A stretch of DNA of 64,000 nucleotides from CAYQJL01 sp964612295 (GTDB lineage Bacteria; Eisenbacteria; RBG-16-71-46; CAIMUX01; WJJG01), in contig CAZTDY010000013.1 of the NCBI GenBank assembly GCA_964612295.1, positions 9,657 to 73,656 on the forward strand, written 5' to 3'. Within the stretch, counting starts at the first letter, position 1; every line of letters begins with the position of its first letter. Below, piece after piece: positions 54,786 through 63,428 of the stretch. Position numbers and translations under genes: made by a program. The notes beneath the pieces were generated by a model. That model made no database searches and was not told the origin of the DNA. It worked only from the letters and a program-made list of their open reading frames with translations.

Positions 54786-55685
54786 CTATCGGGACATCGC
54801 CTGGAGGTGGTGCCAGGCTGCAGTGGATTGCCGAACAGCCACCACATCCGGACTCCCGCCGCTGCGCATGTGCTCCGCTACAGACCGTAGAGGGCGCCAG
54901 TGTCCCCGGTGAAGGCAGTACAAATCGTAAAGATGCTCATTCAAGAAGTGAATTGCCTGTTCGGTGTCATCACCGAACCGTCGCAGATGCTGGTCAATGA
55001 ACTCAAGCAGGATGAAGCTCGGCGGACGTTCCTCTAGACCAGCCTTGAAACCCCGCAAGACATCCAGCTCGGCACCCTCAACGTCAATCTTGACACCATG
55101 GACATCGCGGATTTCGTCTTCTGCCAGGATCTCGTCGAGCGTATGGCACTGGATTGCCTCAGGTTCGCCAAAGGTGGCTTCACCGCTCAGGACACGAAGC
55201 GTTGCTTGACCATTGTTCGAGATAGAGACCTGGTGCAGACTTGCGGAGCAGCGCTTGCTGCTAGCTGCAATGTTCTTGAACTCCACATTAGACAGGGAAT
55301 TCAAACGGATGTTTTCCTGGAGGAGTTGGCCCGCCTCCACCTGTGGTTCCAGGGCGAGAACACGACCCTCTGGTCCAACCAAGTGCGCGCCGATCAGGGT
55401 ATAGAGCCCAATATTCGCGCCGACGTCGATGAAGGTCATGCCCGGCTGCAACAGCTGCCGGAGGAGATGAATCGGCCCCTCCTCATACAGACCTCGATGA
55501 TAGATATACCAGCCCATGTAGGTGTGGGGCTCGTACTTCATCCGCAGAGGATATCCTCTGAGTTTCGTCGTCAGCAGCGATTCACCGCATTGCAGTTTCG
55601 GACAGTAGGGTCTGATGCGGTGCAGGCCCGTGTCCGAAGGAAGGGAATAGACAAGCTTGCGGGCGATCCTATTGCGGAGATTCAT
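54786..55685 (-). CDS. FkbM-family methyltransferase
   Basis: This 299-residue SAM-dependent methyltransferase has the FkbM pattern: motif I FIDVGANIGLYT near 90, acidic LALEP near 114, and VKIDVEGAELDVLRG near 199. Such enzymes methylate sugars or small metabolites in exopolysaccharide or antibiotic pathways. Its GC content appears lower than that of neighbours, and it stands alone on the minus strand, which suggests horizontal gain. No partner pathway is visible. Confidence 0.85.
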   Translation of the reverse strand: MNLRNRIARKLVYSLPSDTGLHRIRPYCPKLQCGESLLTTKLRGYPLRMKYEPHTYMGWYIYHRGLYEEGPIHLLRQLLQPGMTFIDVGANIGLYTLIGAHLVGPEGRVLALEPQVEAGQLLQENIRLNSLSNVEFKNIAASSKRCSASLHQVSISNNGQATLRVLSGEATFGEPEAIQCHTLDEILAEDEIRDVHGVKIDVEGAELDVLRGFKAGLEERPPSFILLEFIDQHLRRFGDDTEQAIHFLNEHLYDLYCLHRGHWRPLRSVAEHMRSGGSPDVVAVRQSTAAWHHLQAMSR

Positions 55686-55825
55686 TCTACTTGCTACCCA
55701 TTGAGTCGATCAAGTTTTGCCAGCCACGTCGAGCCTTACGAGAAACACAGTAAGGGAGATGTACCTGGTAGTCAAACTGCCGGCTGTGTCACTCCATTCG
55801 CATGGCCAAGAAACGCCCCCCTCCA

Positions 55826-55840
55826 AGACTCGGAGAGTCT
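55826..55840 (-). terminator. Short inverted repeat after the permease gene
   Basis: AGACTC (55826-55831) and GAGTCT (55835-55840) form a 6-bp stem with a three-base loop, 13 bases beyond the permease stop on the minus strand. No T-run follows, so terminator function is tentative. Confidence 0.35.
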
Positions 55841-55852
55841 CCGGCGGGTTGT

Positions 55853-57193
55853 CTATGATCGCAAGAACACGTACCGCGCCACAAACAGCACCGCCAGAAT
55901 GTAGATCAGCAGCGGCACCTCCCGCCCTTTGCCACTGAAGAGTTTGATCAATGGCCAGGTGATGAACCCCAGCGCCAAGCCGTCCGCCACGCTGTAGGTG
56001 AGCGGCATTCCCAGGATCATGAGCAGCGCGGGGATCGCCTCGTCCATCTCACCCCAGGGGATCTTCTTGACGCTGCCCATCATCAAGCATCCGACAGCGA
56101 TCAGGGCCGGTGCCGTGATCGGTGAGAAGTACCCGCCGCCCCACTCGAACGGCTGGCCGATCATCTTGGCGAGCGGGAAGAAGAAGATCGCCGCCAGGAA
56201 GAGAAGGCCGGTGGCGATGTTGGCGAGCCCGGTCCGGCCGCCGGCGGCTACGCCTGCGGCGCTCTCAACATAAGATGTGACCGCCGAGGTGCCCATCGCC
56301 GCGCCGGCCACGGTCCCGGTGGCGTCCGCGCAAAGGGCCCGGCTGGCGCGCGGCAGCTTGCCGTTCTTCAAGAATCCGCCCGCCTGTCCGATGCCGATGA
56401 AGGTGCCGATCGAATCGAAGAAGTCCATGAACAGGAAGACGAAGATGATCACCAGTCCGTCGGAGGTGAGCAGCCCTTCGAAGGAGAACTTGAGGAAGGT
56501 GGGCTTGAGCGAAGGAGGCGTATCCACCAGCCCGTGATAGCGGGTGACCCCGACCGCGAGGGCGAAGAGCGTCGTGCCCGCGATGCCCCACAGGATCGCA
56601 CCGGGGATCTTGCGAGCCATCAGCACCCCGACCAAGATGATCCCGACTAAGCAGGTCCATACAGCCGGGTTCATCGGATCACCGAGATCGACCGCCAGCG
56701 GGCCCATTGGTTTGACGATGATCCCCCCGCCGGTAAGCCCCAGGAAGGCGATAAAGGCGCCGATCGCCACCGCAATCGCGTGCTTCAGGGATTCAGGCAC
56801 GCTGTCGATCACCATCTGGCGCACCTTCAGGAACGTGAGCAGGAAGAAGGCGATCCCACTGATCAAGGTGGCGGCCAGCCCTTGCTGCCAGGTCATCATG
56901 CCGGCGGCGATGAAGCTGGCGAACACGGCGTTTTCGCCCATGCCCGCGGCGAGCGCGATCGGGTAATTGGCGACCAGCCCCATGAAGATCGTGGCAACGG
57001 CCGCCGACAGACAGGTCGCGACCATGATCGCGCCGAAGTCCATGAACTCCTGGCCCGTGGATTCAAAGCCGACCCCGCTCAGGATGACGGGATTGACGAA
57101 GATCACGTAGGCCATCGTGACGAAGGTGACGACGCCGGCCAGCATTTCGGTTCGGACCGTGGTGCCATGCTCCCGCAGACGAAAGAGATCCAT
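55853..57193 (-). CDS. AzgA-type NCS2 purine permease
   Basis: This 446-residue protein has about twelve to fourteen helices and the family hallmarks: MAYVIFVNP near 30, ALAAGMGENAVF near 85, and the FLFMDFFDSIGTFIG segment near 255 with FD(S)(I/L)G. AzgA-type permeases import guanine, hypoxanthine or adenine across the inner membrane. The ATG at 57193 follows TGAGG; the ATG 12 bases upstream has no site. It is the last gene of the SPFH operon, slightly overlapping the HflK-like gene region, but a functional link is not evident. Confidence 0.9.
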   Translation of the reverse strand: MDLFRLREHGTTVRTEMLAGVVTFVTMAYVIFVNPVILSGVGFESTGQEFMDFGAIMVATCLSAAVATIFMGLVANYPIALAAGMGENAVFASFIAAGMMTWQQGLAATLISGIAFFLLTFLKVRQMVIDSVPESLKHAIAVAIGAFIAFLGLTGGGIIVKPMGPLAVDLGDPMNPAVWTCLVGIILVGVLMARKIPGAILWGIAGTTLFALAVGVTRYHGLVDTPPSLKPTFLKFSFEGLLTSDGLVIIFVFLFMDFFDSIGTFIGIGQAGGFLKNGKLPRASRALCADATGTVAGAAMGTSAVTSYVESAAGVAAGGRTGLANIATGLLFLAAIFFFPLAKMIGQPFEWGGGYFSPITAPALIAVGCLMMGSVKKIPWGEMDEAIPALLMILGMPLTYSVADGLALGFITWPLIKLFSGKGREVPLLIYILAVLFVARYVFLRS

Positions 57194-57201
57194 TGGAAAC
57201 C

Positions 57202-58179
57202 TCATTCTAGGAGTCGGAGCTGATTTCCCTCCCGGTCGTCGATGATGATTTTGCGGGTGTCGGGGAGGATACGTTGCATCGCCTCCAAGTAGAGGCGCGT
57301 TTCCGTGATCGATCGCGCCTTGCTGGCCTCGGCGAGCAGCTTCGCGAACTGAGCCGCGTCGCCATGAGCCGCTTCGACGGTTTCGGCGCGATAGCTCTCC
57401 GCGATCTGCGTGGTGCGATCCGCCATGGCGCGCGCCCGCGGGATCAGATCCTTCCGGTAGCCGTCGGCCTGATTCAGCATGCGCGCTTTCTCGAGCTTGG
57501 CGGTGGAGACATCGTTGAAGGCATCGATCACCGTCGCAGGGGGTTCGACCGATCCGATGTTCACGGTCACCACCCGCAGTCCGGCCGAGAGATCATCGAG
57601 CATCTCCTGCGTCTTGAGGCGCGTCTCCTCCTGGATGCGCACCTTGCCGCTGGTGAGCAGATCATCGACCGGCATCTGCGCGATCAACTCGGTCAGCACG
57701 GATTCCGCGCACCGCCTCACGAGGAAGTCGGCATCCACCCGGCCCACGCGGAACAGGTAGTCGACCGGATTCTGGACCGAGTACTTCAGGGTGAGCGTCA
57801 GGTCGATGACGTTGGTGTCGCCCGTGACCCACTCCACCTCTTTCGGCGTGGGGGCGATCCCGCGCACGGCATCCACCATCTTGTAGCCGACCGGCATCGT
57901 GCGAACTTCAGTGGTTTTGACCGCGATCGTCTTCTCGACCGGCCAGGGGAGGGTGAAGAGGATCCCCGCCGGGGCGACGCGCGATACCGCGCCGAAGCGC
58001 AGGACCACGCCCTGCTCGTCCTCGTGGATGACGCGAACGCCGGTCACCGCCCACTCGGCGATCAAGAGCACGATCAGACCGTAGATCAGATTCCGGGCAC
58101 AGAGAACCTTCGCGAGCGCATCTCCCCAGCGCTTCATTCGGCCCGGCCCGCCGGCAGTCTGATGCACGCCGTTGCTCAT
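57202..58179 (-). CDS. HflK-like SPFH-domain protein
   Basis: This 325-residue protein has one N-terminal helix (about 30-48) and an SPFH domain (IHEDEQGVVLRFGAV near 50, GILFTLPWPVE near 72). A coiled-coil region near 230-300 is rich in A, E and R. HflK assembles with HflC into ring-shaped scaffolds that regulate the FtsH protease. It overlaps the HflC-like gene by four bases. It is the third SPFH protein of this operon. Confidence 0.87.
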   Translation of the reverse strand: MSNGVHQTAGGPGRMKRWGDALAKVLCARNLIYGLIVLLIAEWAVTGVRVIHEDEQGVVLRFGAVSRVAPAGILFTLPWPVEKTIAVKTTEVRTMPVGYKMVDAVRGIAPTPKEVEWVTGDTNVIDLTLTLKYSVQNPVDYLFRVGRVDADFLVRRCAESVLTELIAQMPVDDLLTSGKVRIQEETRLKTQEMLDDLSAGLRVVTVNIGSVEPPATVIDAFNDVSTAKLEKARMLNQADGYRKDLIPRARAMADRTTQIAESYRAETVEAAHGDAAQFAKLLAEASKARSITETRLYLEAMQRILPDTRKIIIDDREGNQLRLLE

Positions 58180-59051
58180 CTGGGCGCCTTCAACAAGCGA
58201 AGTAGCTGCGAGTCCGACGGAAGGACGATCGTCGCATCGTCATCGAGGATTTCCTCGTAGGTCTCCAGCGTCTTCAGGAACTCGTAGAACTCAGGATCCT
58301 GATTGTAGGCCTCGGCGTAGATGCGGGCCGCCTCGGCGTCCGCTTCGCCGCGAATCTCCGAGGCCCGGCGTTCGGCCTGGGCGAGGATCTGGGCCCGCTC
58401 GAGATCCGCCTGGGCGCGGACGATCTCGGCCTGCTCCTCACCCTCGGACCGATACTGGCGGGCGATGCGCTCGCGTTCGGCCTCCATTCTCCGGAACACG
58501 GCCTGCCGGTTCTCTTCGGGGAAGTTGAGTCGTTTGAGGCGAATGGCCTGCACTTTGATCCCGTAGCCCTCGCTGGCCTTTTGCGCGGCGCGGGCGGTGA
58601 TCGTCTCCATGATGCGATCGACCTGGATCTGGCCCACGTCGGTCGAGAGCAGGACCGACAGCTCGTGCGAGCCCAAGGCGGCGCCGACCTCGGCGCGCAT
58701 GATGTCCTCGAGCTGAGCCTCTGCTGTGTCGCGATCCAGCACGGTGACCAGATAACGCAGGGGATCTTCGACCTCCCAGGCCGCGAAGGTGTCGACCAGC
58801 ACGTTCTTCTTATCGAGCGTCAGGTACTCACCCTCGGCCGGATCGAGAACGTGCAGTCGCTTGTCGATGCGCACGACCGTCTCAAACGGAGGCGGAAGTT
58901 TCCAGGCGAGCCCGGGCTCCAAGATGATCCGCGCCGGATCGCCGAAGAACATCACGATGGCGTACTCGGTCTCTTGTACTTCGATTGCGCAAGAGAGCAG
59001 CACCATGATGGCCACGGCAATGAGCACAATGGTGGTCAGGACTCGTTTCAT
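58176..59051 (-). CDS. HflC-like SPFH-domain protein
   Basis: This 291-residue protein has a signal anchor (4-20) ending in a lipobox-like LLSC21, then an SPFH domain (ETEYAIVMFFG near 27, LKRLNFPEENRQAVFRRMEAERERIA further on), and a long A/E-rich coiled coil with the HflC pattern IYAEAYNQDPEFYEF near 245. The ATG at 59051 overlaps the stop of the upstream fusion gene. The longer frame to 59168 is a shadow of that gene. Confidence 0.88.
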   Translation of the reverse strand: MKRVLTTIVLIAVAIMVLLSCAIEVQETEYAIVMFFGDPARIILEPGLAWKLPPPFETVVRIDKRLHVLDPAEGEYLTLDKKNVLVDTFAAWEVEDPLRYLVTVLDRDTAEAQLEDIMRAEVGAALGSHELSVLLSTDVGQIQVDRIMETITARAAQKASEGYGIKVQAIRLKRLNFPEENRQAVFRRMEAERERIARQYRSEGEEQAEIVRAQADLERAQILAQAERRASEIRGEADAEAARIYAEAYNQDPEFYEFLKTLETYEEILDDDATIVLPSDSQLLRLLKAPR

Positions 59052-61237
59052 CGCTGACTCTCCTCCAGACGTCGCAGCTTCTCCCGCCAGGTTTCCTGGG
59101 AGTTGCCGCCGGTCGACGGCGAGGGTGAGGGGGTCTTTGGAACATCGCTGCCCCACACGTCGGTCCAACGCTGGACCATGCTGTTCTGATTGATCCAGAG
59201 ATCCAAGGGCAGGTCGGTCAGCGGGACGATCAGGCGGGGAGGCGCCAGGGTCTTGCCAACCGCGTCGAGTTGCATTCGAAGGCGCGTGATGTCACGCACC
59301 GGCCGGCTGGCCTCTTCGAGTTTCGTGAACCCGTAGGCCTCACCGGTTGCGGCGGCCACGCGGGTCGTCTTCTCGGCCCGGGCCGCGCTCTCCAGCGAAT
59401 AGGACTGGGCGCGGCCGGAGGCCGTCACCCGATTGCGATAGCTTTCCGCCTGCCGGATGAAGCGGTGCTGATCCTCCATCGCGCTGGCTACATCGCGGAA
59501 CGAGAAGTGCACCTCGGGCGGGGCGTGCATGTCGAGCAGGTCGACCCGCACGATCTCAATCCCGGGCGTCAGGGCGGCGACCTCGGTGCGCAGCTGTGCG
59601 GCCATCTTCCCGGCCAGTTCGATGTGATGATTGACCAGAATGCTGTCGGTTGCCTCTTCACACAGGACCCGGCGCACGGCGTACTCGGCGAGATTGGCCA
59701 CCAGTTCATCCGGGTCGTCCAGGACGAAATGGTAGGCGTAGGCGTCAAGGACGCTGTACTGCACGCTATAGCGGATGGCGAGGAGGTTCTCATCGCCGTC
59801 GGCGATCTCGGCCTCCTTGGTGAACTCCCGCTCCTCGTTGCTCAAAGCCGTGCGGCCGAGGCTGGGTCCCATGTGCGGATCAGCGACACCCTGTCTGAAT
59901 CCGCGATCCACCGAGCGCACGAGTTCGCTGGGTTCGGTCACCAGCCGGGCGACCGGGTAGGGCCAATGAAACACCAACCCGGGTGATGATATCGTGCGGG
60001 TGACCTCGCCGAAGGTCACGACCCAGCCGGCCTCGCCCGGGCCAACCACCGAGAGGCCGGTCGCCAGGTAGAGCGCCGCGATCAGGACCAGGACGGCCGC
60101 CGCCGCTGTCCGTCCTCCCAGTTTGAATCCCAGGCGACGTCCCAGCCTGCCCAGCCCGTCCCGCCAGCCCTTCAGCAGCCTGACGCGCTGCGCGCTCCGC
60201 AACACCAATGCGAGGAAAACGAGAGTCGCGGGGATCTCGATCCACAGCGGCATGACCTCACCGGCCGCGCCGGCCACCGCCTGCGGGGAGAGGCCACTGG
60301 TCAGGTAGATCGTGTTGACGATCCAACCGGCCAGGAGGCTCAGGACCGCCACCGACGCCAGATAGACGATCATCACCCGCTTGCCGAGCAGCTTGGTGAC
60401 CACGGCCAGCGATGCGCTGTTGGTGGCGGGGCCCGCGAGCAAAAACACGAGGGCCGCGCCAGGGCTCAAGCCCTTGAGCATCAGCATGGCCGCCACGGGC
60501 GTGGAGGAGGTGGCGCACACGTAGAGAGGAATCCCGATCACCAGCATCAGGAGCATGGCCGGCAGGCCGCCCAGGAGCGGGTTTTCCAGGGCGCCGGCCG
60601 GAATCAGGGCGCCGATGAATCCGCTGATCAAGAGGCCGATCAGGAAGTAGGAGACGATGTGATCCAGGAGCTGGCCATAGGCGTAGTTGCAGATCTCGCG
60701 AAGCCTCATGCGCGATCCGGAAATCTTCGGCAGCTCCGTGAAGCCGCTCGGATTGGCGGCGCAAGAGTCGTCGTGTCCGACCGTCTCGACGACCGGCGAG
60801 GCCTCCGCCTCCTCGGCGGATTCGCGGCGCGTCATCACGTTCGTGGCCAGGCCTGCGACCATCGCGGTGCCGAAGGCCGACAGTGGCCGGGCAATGGTCA
60901 TCACAGGATCGAGCAAGGCGTAGGTGATGCTGATCGAATCGACCCCGGTTTCGGGGGTCGAGATCAGGAACGAGACGGTCGCACCCTTGCTGGCGCCGCC
61001 CTGGCGGATTGCCGCTGCGGTCGGCAAGACCGAGCAGGAGCACAGTGGGAGAGGGACGCCGGCCAGCGACGCCAGCAACACCGATCGGAAATCGTTCTTT
61101 CCAATGGTGGCCTGTAGCCAGCGCGTTGGAATGAGAACGCGCAAGACACCGGCCAGAAAGAATCCGACGAGCAAAAAGGGCGCCGCCGAGACGAAGATCT
61201 GAACGGTCTGCTGTATGAATTCCACCAGGAAAAGCAC
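59048..61237 (-). CDS. ArsP/SO_0444-type permease fused to an SPFH domain
   Basis: This 729-residue protein fuses two families. Residues 1-345 are a permease with about eight helices, the GVPLPLCSCSVLPTAAAIRQGG motif region near 60 and a second GIPLYVCATSSTPVAA repeat, as in DUF318/ArsP-like efflux permeases (the SO_0444 family is linked to metal ions). After a helix near 375 comes an SPFH domain (about 385-690) resembling HflK, with PGLVFHWPYPVARLV and ending in DVWGSDVP. The membrane-bound scaffold may position the transporter near FtsH or in a microdomain. It is the first gene of a four-gene operon. Confidence 0.87.
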   Translation of the reverse strand: MLFLVEFIQQTVQIFVSAAPFLLVGFFLAGVLRVLIPTRWLQATIGKNDFRSVLLASLAGVPLPLCSCSVLPTAAAIRQGGASKGATVSFLISTPETGVDSISITYALLDPVMTIARPLSAFGTAMVAGLATNVMTRRESAEEAEASPVVETVGHDDSCAANPSGFTELPKISGSRMRLREICNYAYGQLLDHIVSYFLIGLLISGFIGALIPAGALENPLLGGLPAMLLMLVIGIPLYVCATSSTPVAAMLMLKGLSPGAALVFLLAGPATNSASLAVVTKLLGKRVMIVYLASVAVLSLLAGWIVNTIYLTSGLSPQAVAGAAGEVMPLWIEIPATLVFLALVLRSAQRVRLLKGWRDGLGRLGRRLGFKLGGRTAAAAVLVLIAALYLATGLSVVGPGEAGWVVTFGEVTRTISSPGLVFHWPYPVARLVTEPSELVRSVDRGFRQGVADPHMGPSLGRTALSNEEREFTKEAEIADGDENLLAIRYSVQYSVLDAYAYHFVLDDPDELVANLAEYAVRRVLCEEATDSILVNHHIELAGKMAAQLRTEVAALTPGIEIVRVDLLDMHAPPEVHFSFRDVASAMEDQHRFIRQAESYRNRVTASGRAQSYSLESAARAEKTTRVAAATGEAYGFTKLEEASRPVRDITRLRMQLDAVGKTLAPPRLIVPLTDLPLDLWINQNSMVQRWTDVWGSDVPKTPSPSPSTGGNSQETWREKLRRLEESQR

Positions 61238-61480
61238 GGTGGACCCCCAGGGCCGAGTTTGGCGATTCGCTAGAAATCAGGCAGCGAATCCCGCCTGGAG
61301 AGCAGTAAACGCCACTTTGTTACTGTTCGGTGATACAGCGCCCAACCTGAGCGAGTTCCCCCACAAGGACAGGAGAGTAACCCGGCCATCCTCCGGGGGC
61401 AATGGGTTGGTGAGGTGAAAGAGCGGAACCGCTTCTGCGCGGGTAGAACTGTTCGCGAGAACTCCCACCGACAACAGTAG
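61238..61480. repeat. Intergenic region with diverged repeat units
   Basis: The 243-base gap between recQ and the permease fusion has no credible gene. On the minus strand, the recQ 3' end plus gap appear to carry two imperfect copies of a roughly 80-90 base unit (each with a GCCCC...CGGG, a TGTCC/TGTCG and a GTGGGGG/GTGGGAG-TCTCGC section). A perfect AGCGG-AA-CCGCT hairpin lies at 61422-61433. It may be a remnant of a mobile element or repeat family. Confidence 0.4.
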
Positions 61481-63310
61481 TTACGTGTCCCGCCCTTCCC
61501 CGGGCGGGGCAGTCCTCCGACAATACTGATCAATTGTGTCGATGAAGGCGTCCGCATACTGGTCCAGCTTCGCCTGCCCAACGCCTTTGATACTGAGGAA
61601 CCCCGCCCGGGTTGTCGGCTGTCTCACGGACATCTCCCGTAGGCTTGCATCTCCGAAGATGACGTAGGCCGGAACGCCCTTCTCGTTGGAGATTTCACTG
61701 CGGAGTTGCCGCAAAACCTCGAACAGCCCTTCATCGACTCCTTCCCACGAGACCGCGGCCACACGAGCCGTGCGAGCGGGCTTCTCGGCCGGTTTGAGCA
61801 GCTGCGGCGTTTCCTCGCCCTTCAGGACGCATCTGCCCTTCAGGCTGATCCGCAGGACGTTGTACTCTCCAACCTTCTCGAGACAGCCTTGTCCGACGAG
61901 TTGCTCGATCCAGTCGCGAACCACACGCTTGGAGAACTCCGCGAGCAGGCCGTAGGTGCTCAAGCCGTCATGGCCATTCGTCAGCAGACGTTCTTCGCGC
62001 GAGCCAATCAGCACAAGAGCGGTGTAGTCTCCGCCGAAGCGTCCTCTGAGCCGCGCCACACAGGAGAGGATCTTCTGGGCGATGGCCAGTGAATCTCCCA
62101 TGCTGTCGATCTCGCCGAGACAGACATCACACGCCTCGCAGTTGTCCTTTCCCAGGGCCTGTCCGAAGTAGGCCAACAGGGCGCGGTGCCGGCAGGGCGC
62201 TCCGGTGCAGTAGCGGTAGATGTCGCCCAGCTTGGCCTGGGCGATCTCGCTCGCCTCGGGAGATAAGCCTTGCTGCAGCGTCTTCCAGGTTACGTAGTCG
62301 CTCGGTGCGTGCAGCAAGAGGCATTCAGCCTCGAGACCGTCGCGGCCGGCGCGGCCGCTCTCTTGCTGATAGTGTTCCAGGCTTTGGGGCATGCCGGCGT
62401 GAATCACATAACGCACGTTCGACTTGTCGATTCCCATGCCGAAGGCCACGGTGGCGACGATGGTACTCGCCTTCTCGCGGTTGAAGGCCTCTTGGTTCTC
62501 CTTGCGCGCCTGATCGGTCATGCCGGCATGATAAGGAAGCACGCTGTAACCCATATCGGTCAGCGCCGCGCACAGTTCGTCCACGTCTGCGCGACGAATG
62601 CAGTAGACGATGCCCGACTCCCCCCGGTGGCGGTCCAAGGCCGCACGGACGTCCTCCAGGCGCCGGCGCCGCGGCTTGACCCGGTAGACCAGATTCGGAC
62701 GGTCAAATGATCCGATCAGCACCTCGGGCCCGTCCAGGCGAAGCTGGCGGGCGATGTCGGCGCGCACTTGGGCCGTGGCGGTGGCGGTGAAGGCGTGGAT
62801 TGTTACCCTGGGGAACACCTCCTTCAATGTGCCAAGCTGGCGGTAGTCGGGTCTGAAATCATGACCCCACATGCTGATGCAGTGAGCCTCATCCACGGCA
62901 ATTCCCGACAGCTCGCAGTCACGCAGGAGGTTCACGAAACCGGGCATCATGAGCCGCTCAGGCGCGAGATAGAGGAGCTTCAGGGTGCCATCTGTGACCC
63001 GGGTGGTGACGTCGCGGCGTTCGTCGGGGGTGAGCGTGCTGTCGAAGCGGGCCGCAGGGACACCGCACTCGCCGAGGGCATCTACCTGGTCCTTCATCAG
63101 CGAGATGAGCGGCGACACAACAACCGTCAGCCCCGGCCGGATGACGGCCGGGACCTGAAAGCAGAGCGACTTCCCGCCGCCGGTGGGCAAGACAACCACC
63201 GAGTCGCGGCCATCGAGGGCGCACTCGATGGCCTCCCTCTGCAGGGGGAGGAGGCTGCCGAAGCCCCAGTAGTCTTTCAGCGCGCCCTGGATTGTCGAAA
63301 GGGTTGCCAT
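61481..63310 (-). CDS. recQ: RecQ-family DNA helicase
   Basis: This 609-residue protein has all RecQ landmarks: Walker A LPTGGGKSLC near 43, DEAH near 138 (VDEAHCISMWGHDFRPDY), helicase motifs IV-VI (QESGRAGRDG near 325), a zinc-binding region with CRHRALLAYFGQ...CEACDVC near 380, a winged-helix RQC part and a C-terminal HRDC domain (SIKGVGQAKLDQYADAF). The ATG at 63310 follows AGAGGGA. It unwinds DNA 3'-5' in recombination and repair. Its upstream neighbour in the other direction is a transposase, so the locus may be accessory. Confidence 0.95.
   Translation of the reverse strand: MATLSTIQGALKDYWGFGSLLPLQREAIECALDGRDSVVVLPTGGGKSLCFQVPAVIRPGLTVVVSPLISLMKDQVDALGECGVPAARFDSTLTPDERRDVTTRVTDGTLKLLYLAPERLMMPGFVNLLRDCELSGIAVDEAHCISMWGHDFRPDYRQLGTLKEVFPRVTIHAFTATATAQVRADIARQLRLDGPEVLIGSFDRPNLVYRVKPRRRRLEDVRAALDRHRGESGIVYCIRRADVDELCAALTDMGYSVLPYHAGMTDQARKENQEAFNREKASTIVATVAFGMGIDKSNVRYVIHAGMPQSLEHYQQESGRAGRDGLEAECLLLHAPSDYVTWKTLQQGLSPEASEIAQAKLGDIYRYCTGAPCRHRALLAYFGQALGKDNCEACDVCLGEIDSMGDSLAIAQKILSCVARLRGRFGGDYTALVLIGSREERLLTNGHDGLSTYGLLAEFSKRVVRDWIEQLVGQGCLEKVGEYNVLRISLKGRCVLKGEETPQLLKPAEKPARTARVAAVSWEGVDEGLFEVLRQLRSEISNEKGVPAYVIFGDASLREMSVRQPTTRAGFLSIKGVGQAKLDQYADAFIDTIDQYCRRTAPPGEGRDT
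61489..61508 (-). terminator. GC-rich inverted repeat at recQ 3' end
   Basis: CCCGCCC (61489-61495) and GGGCGGG (61502-61508) give a 7-bp stem with a six-base loop just inside the recQ stop. There is no T-run. It may contribute to termination or belong to the adjacent repeat. Confidence 0.3.
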
Positions 63311-63428
63311 GACCATCCCTCTGCCCGGTTCATCTTGCCCGCTACCGACTTCTGTAGCAGAAGCAGACTAGCAGATTCCGTGCCTTGTCCAAACGCCTCT
63401 GGCACCGATGGTGCTACCCGCCTCCGGC

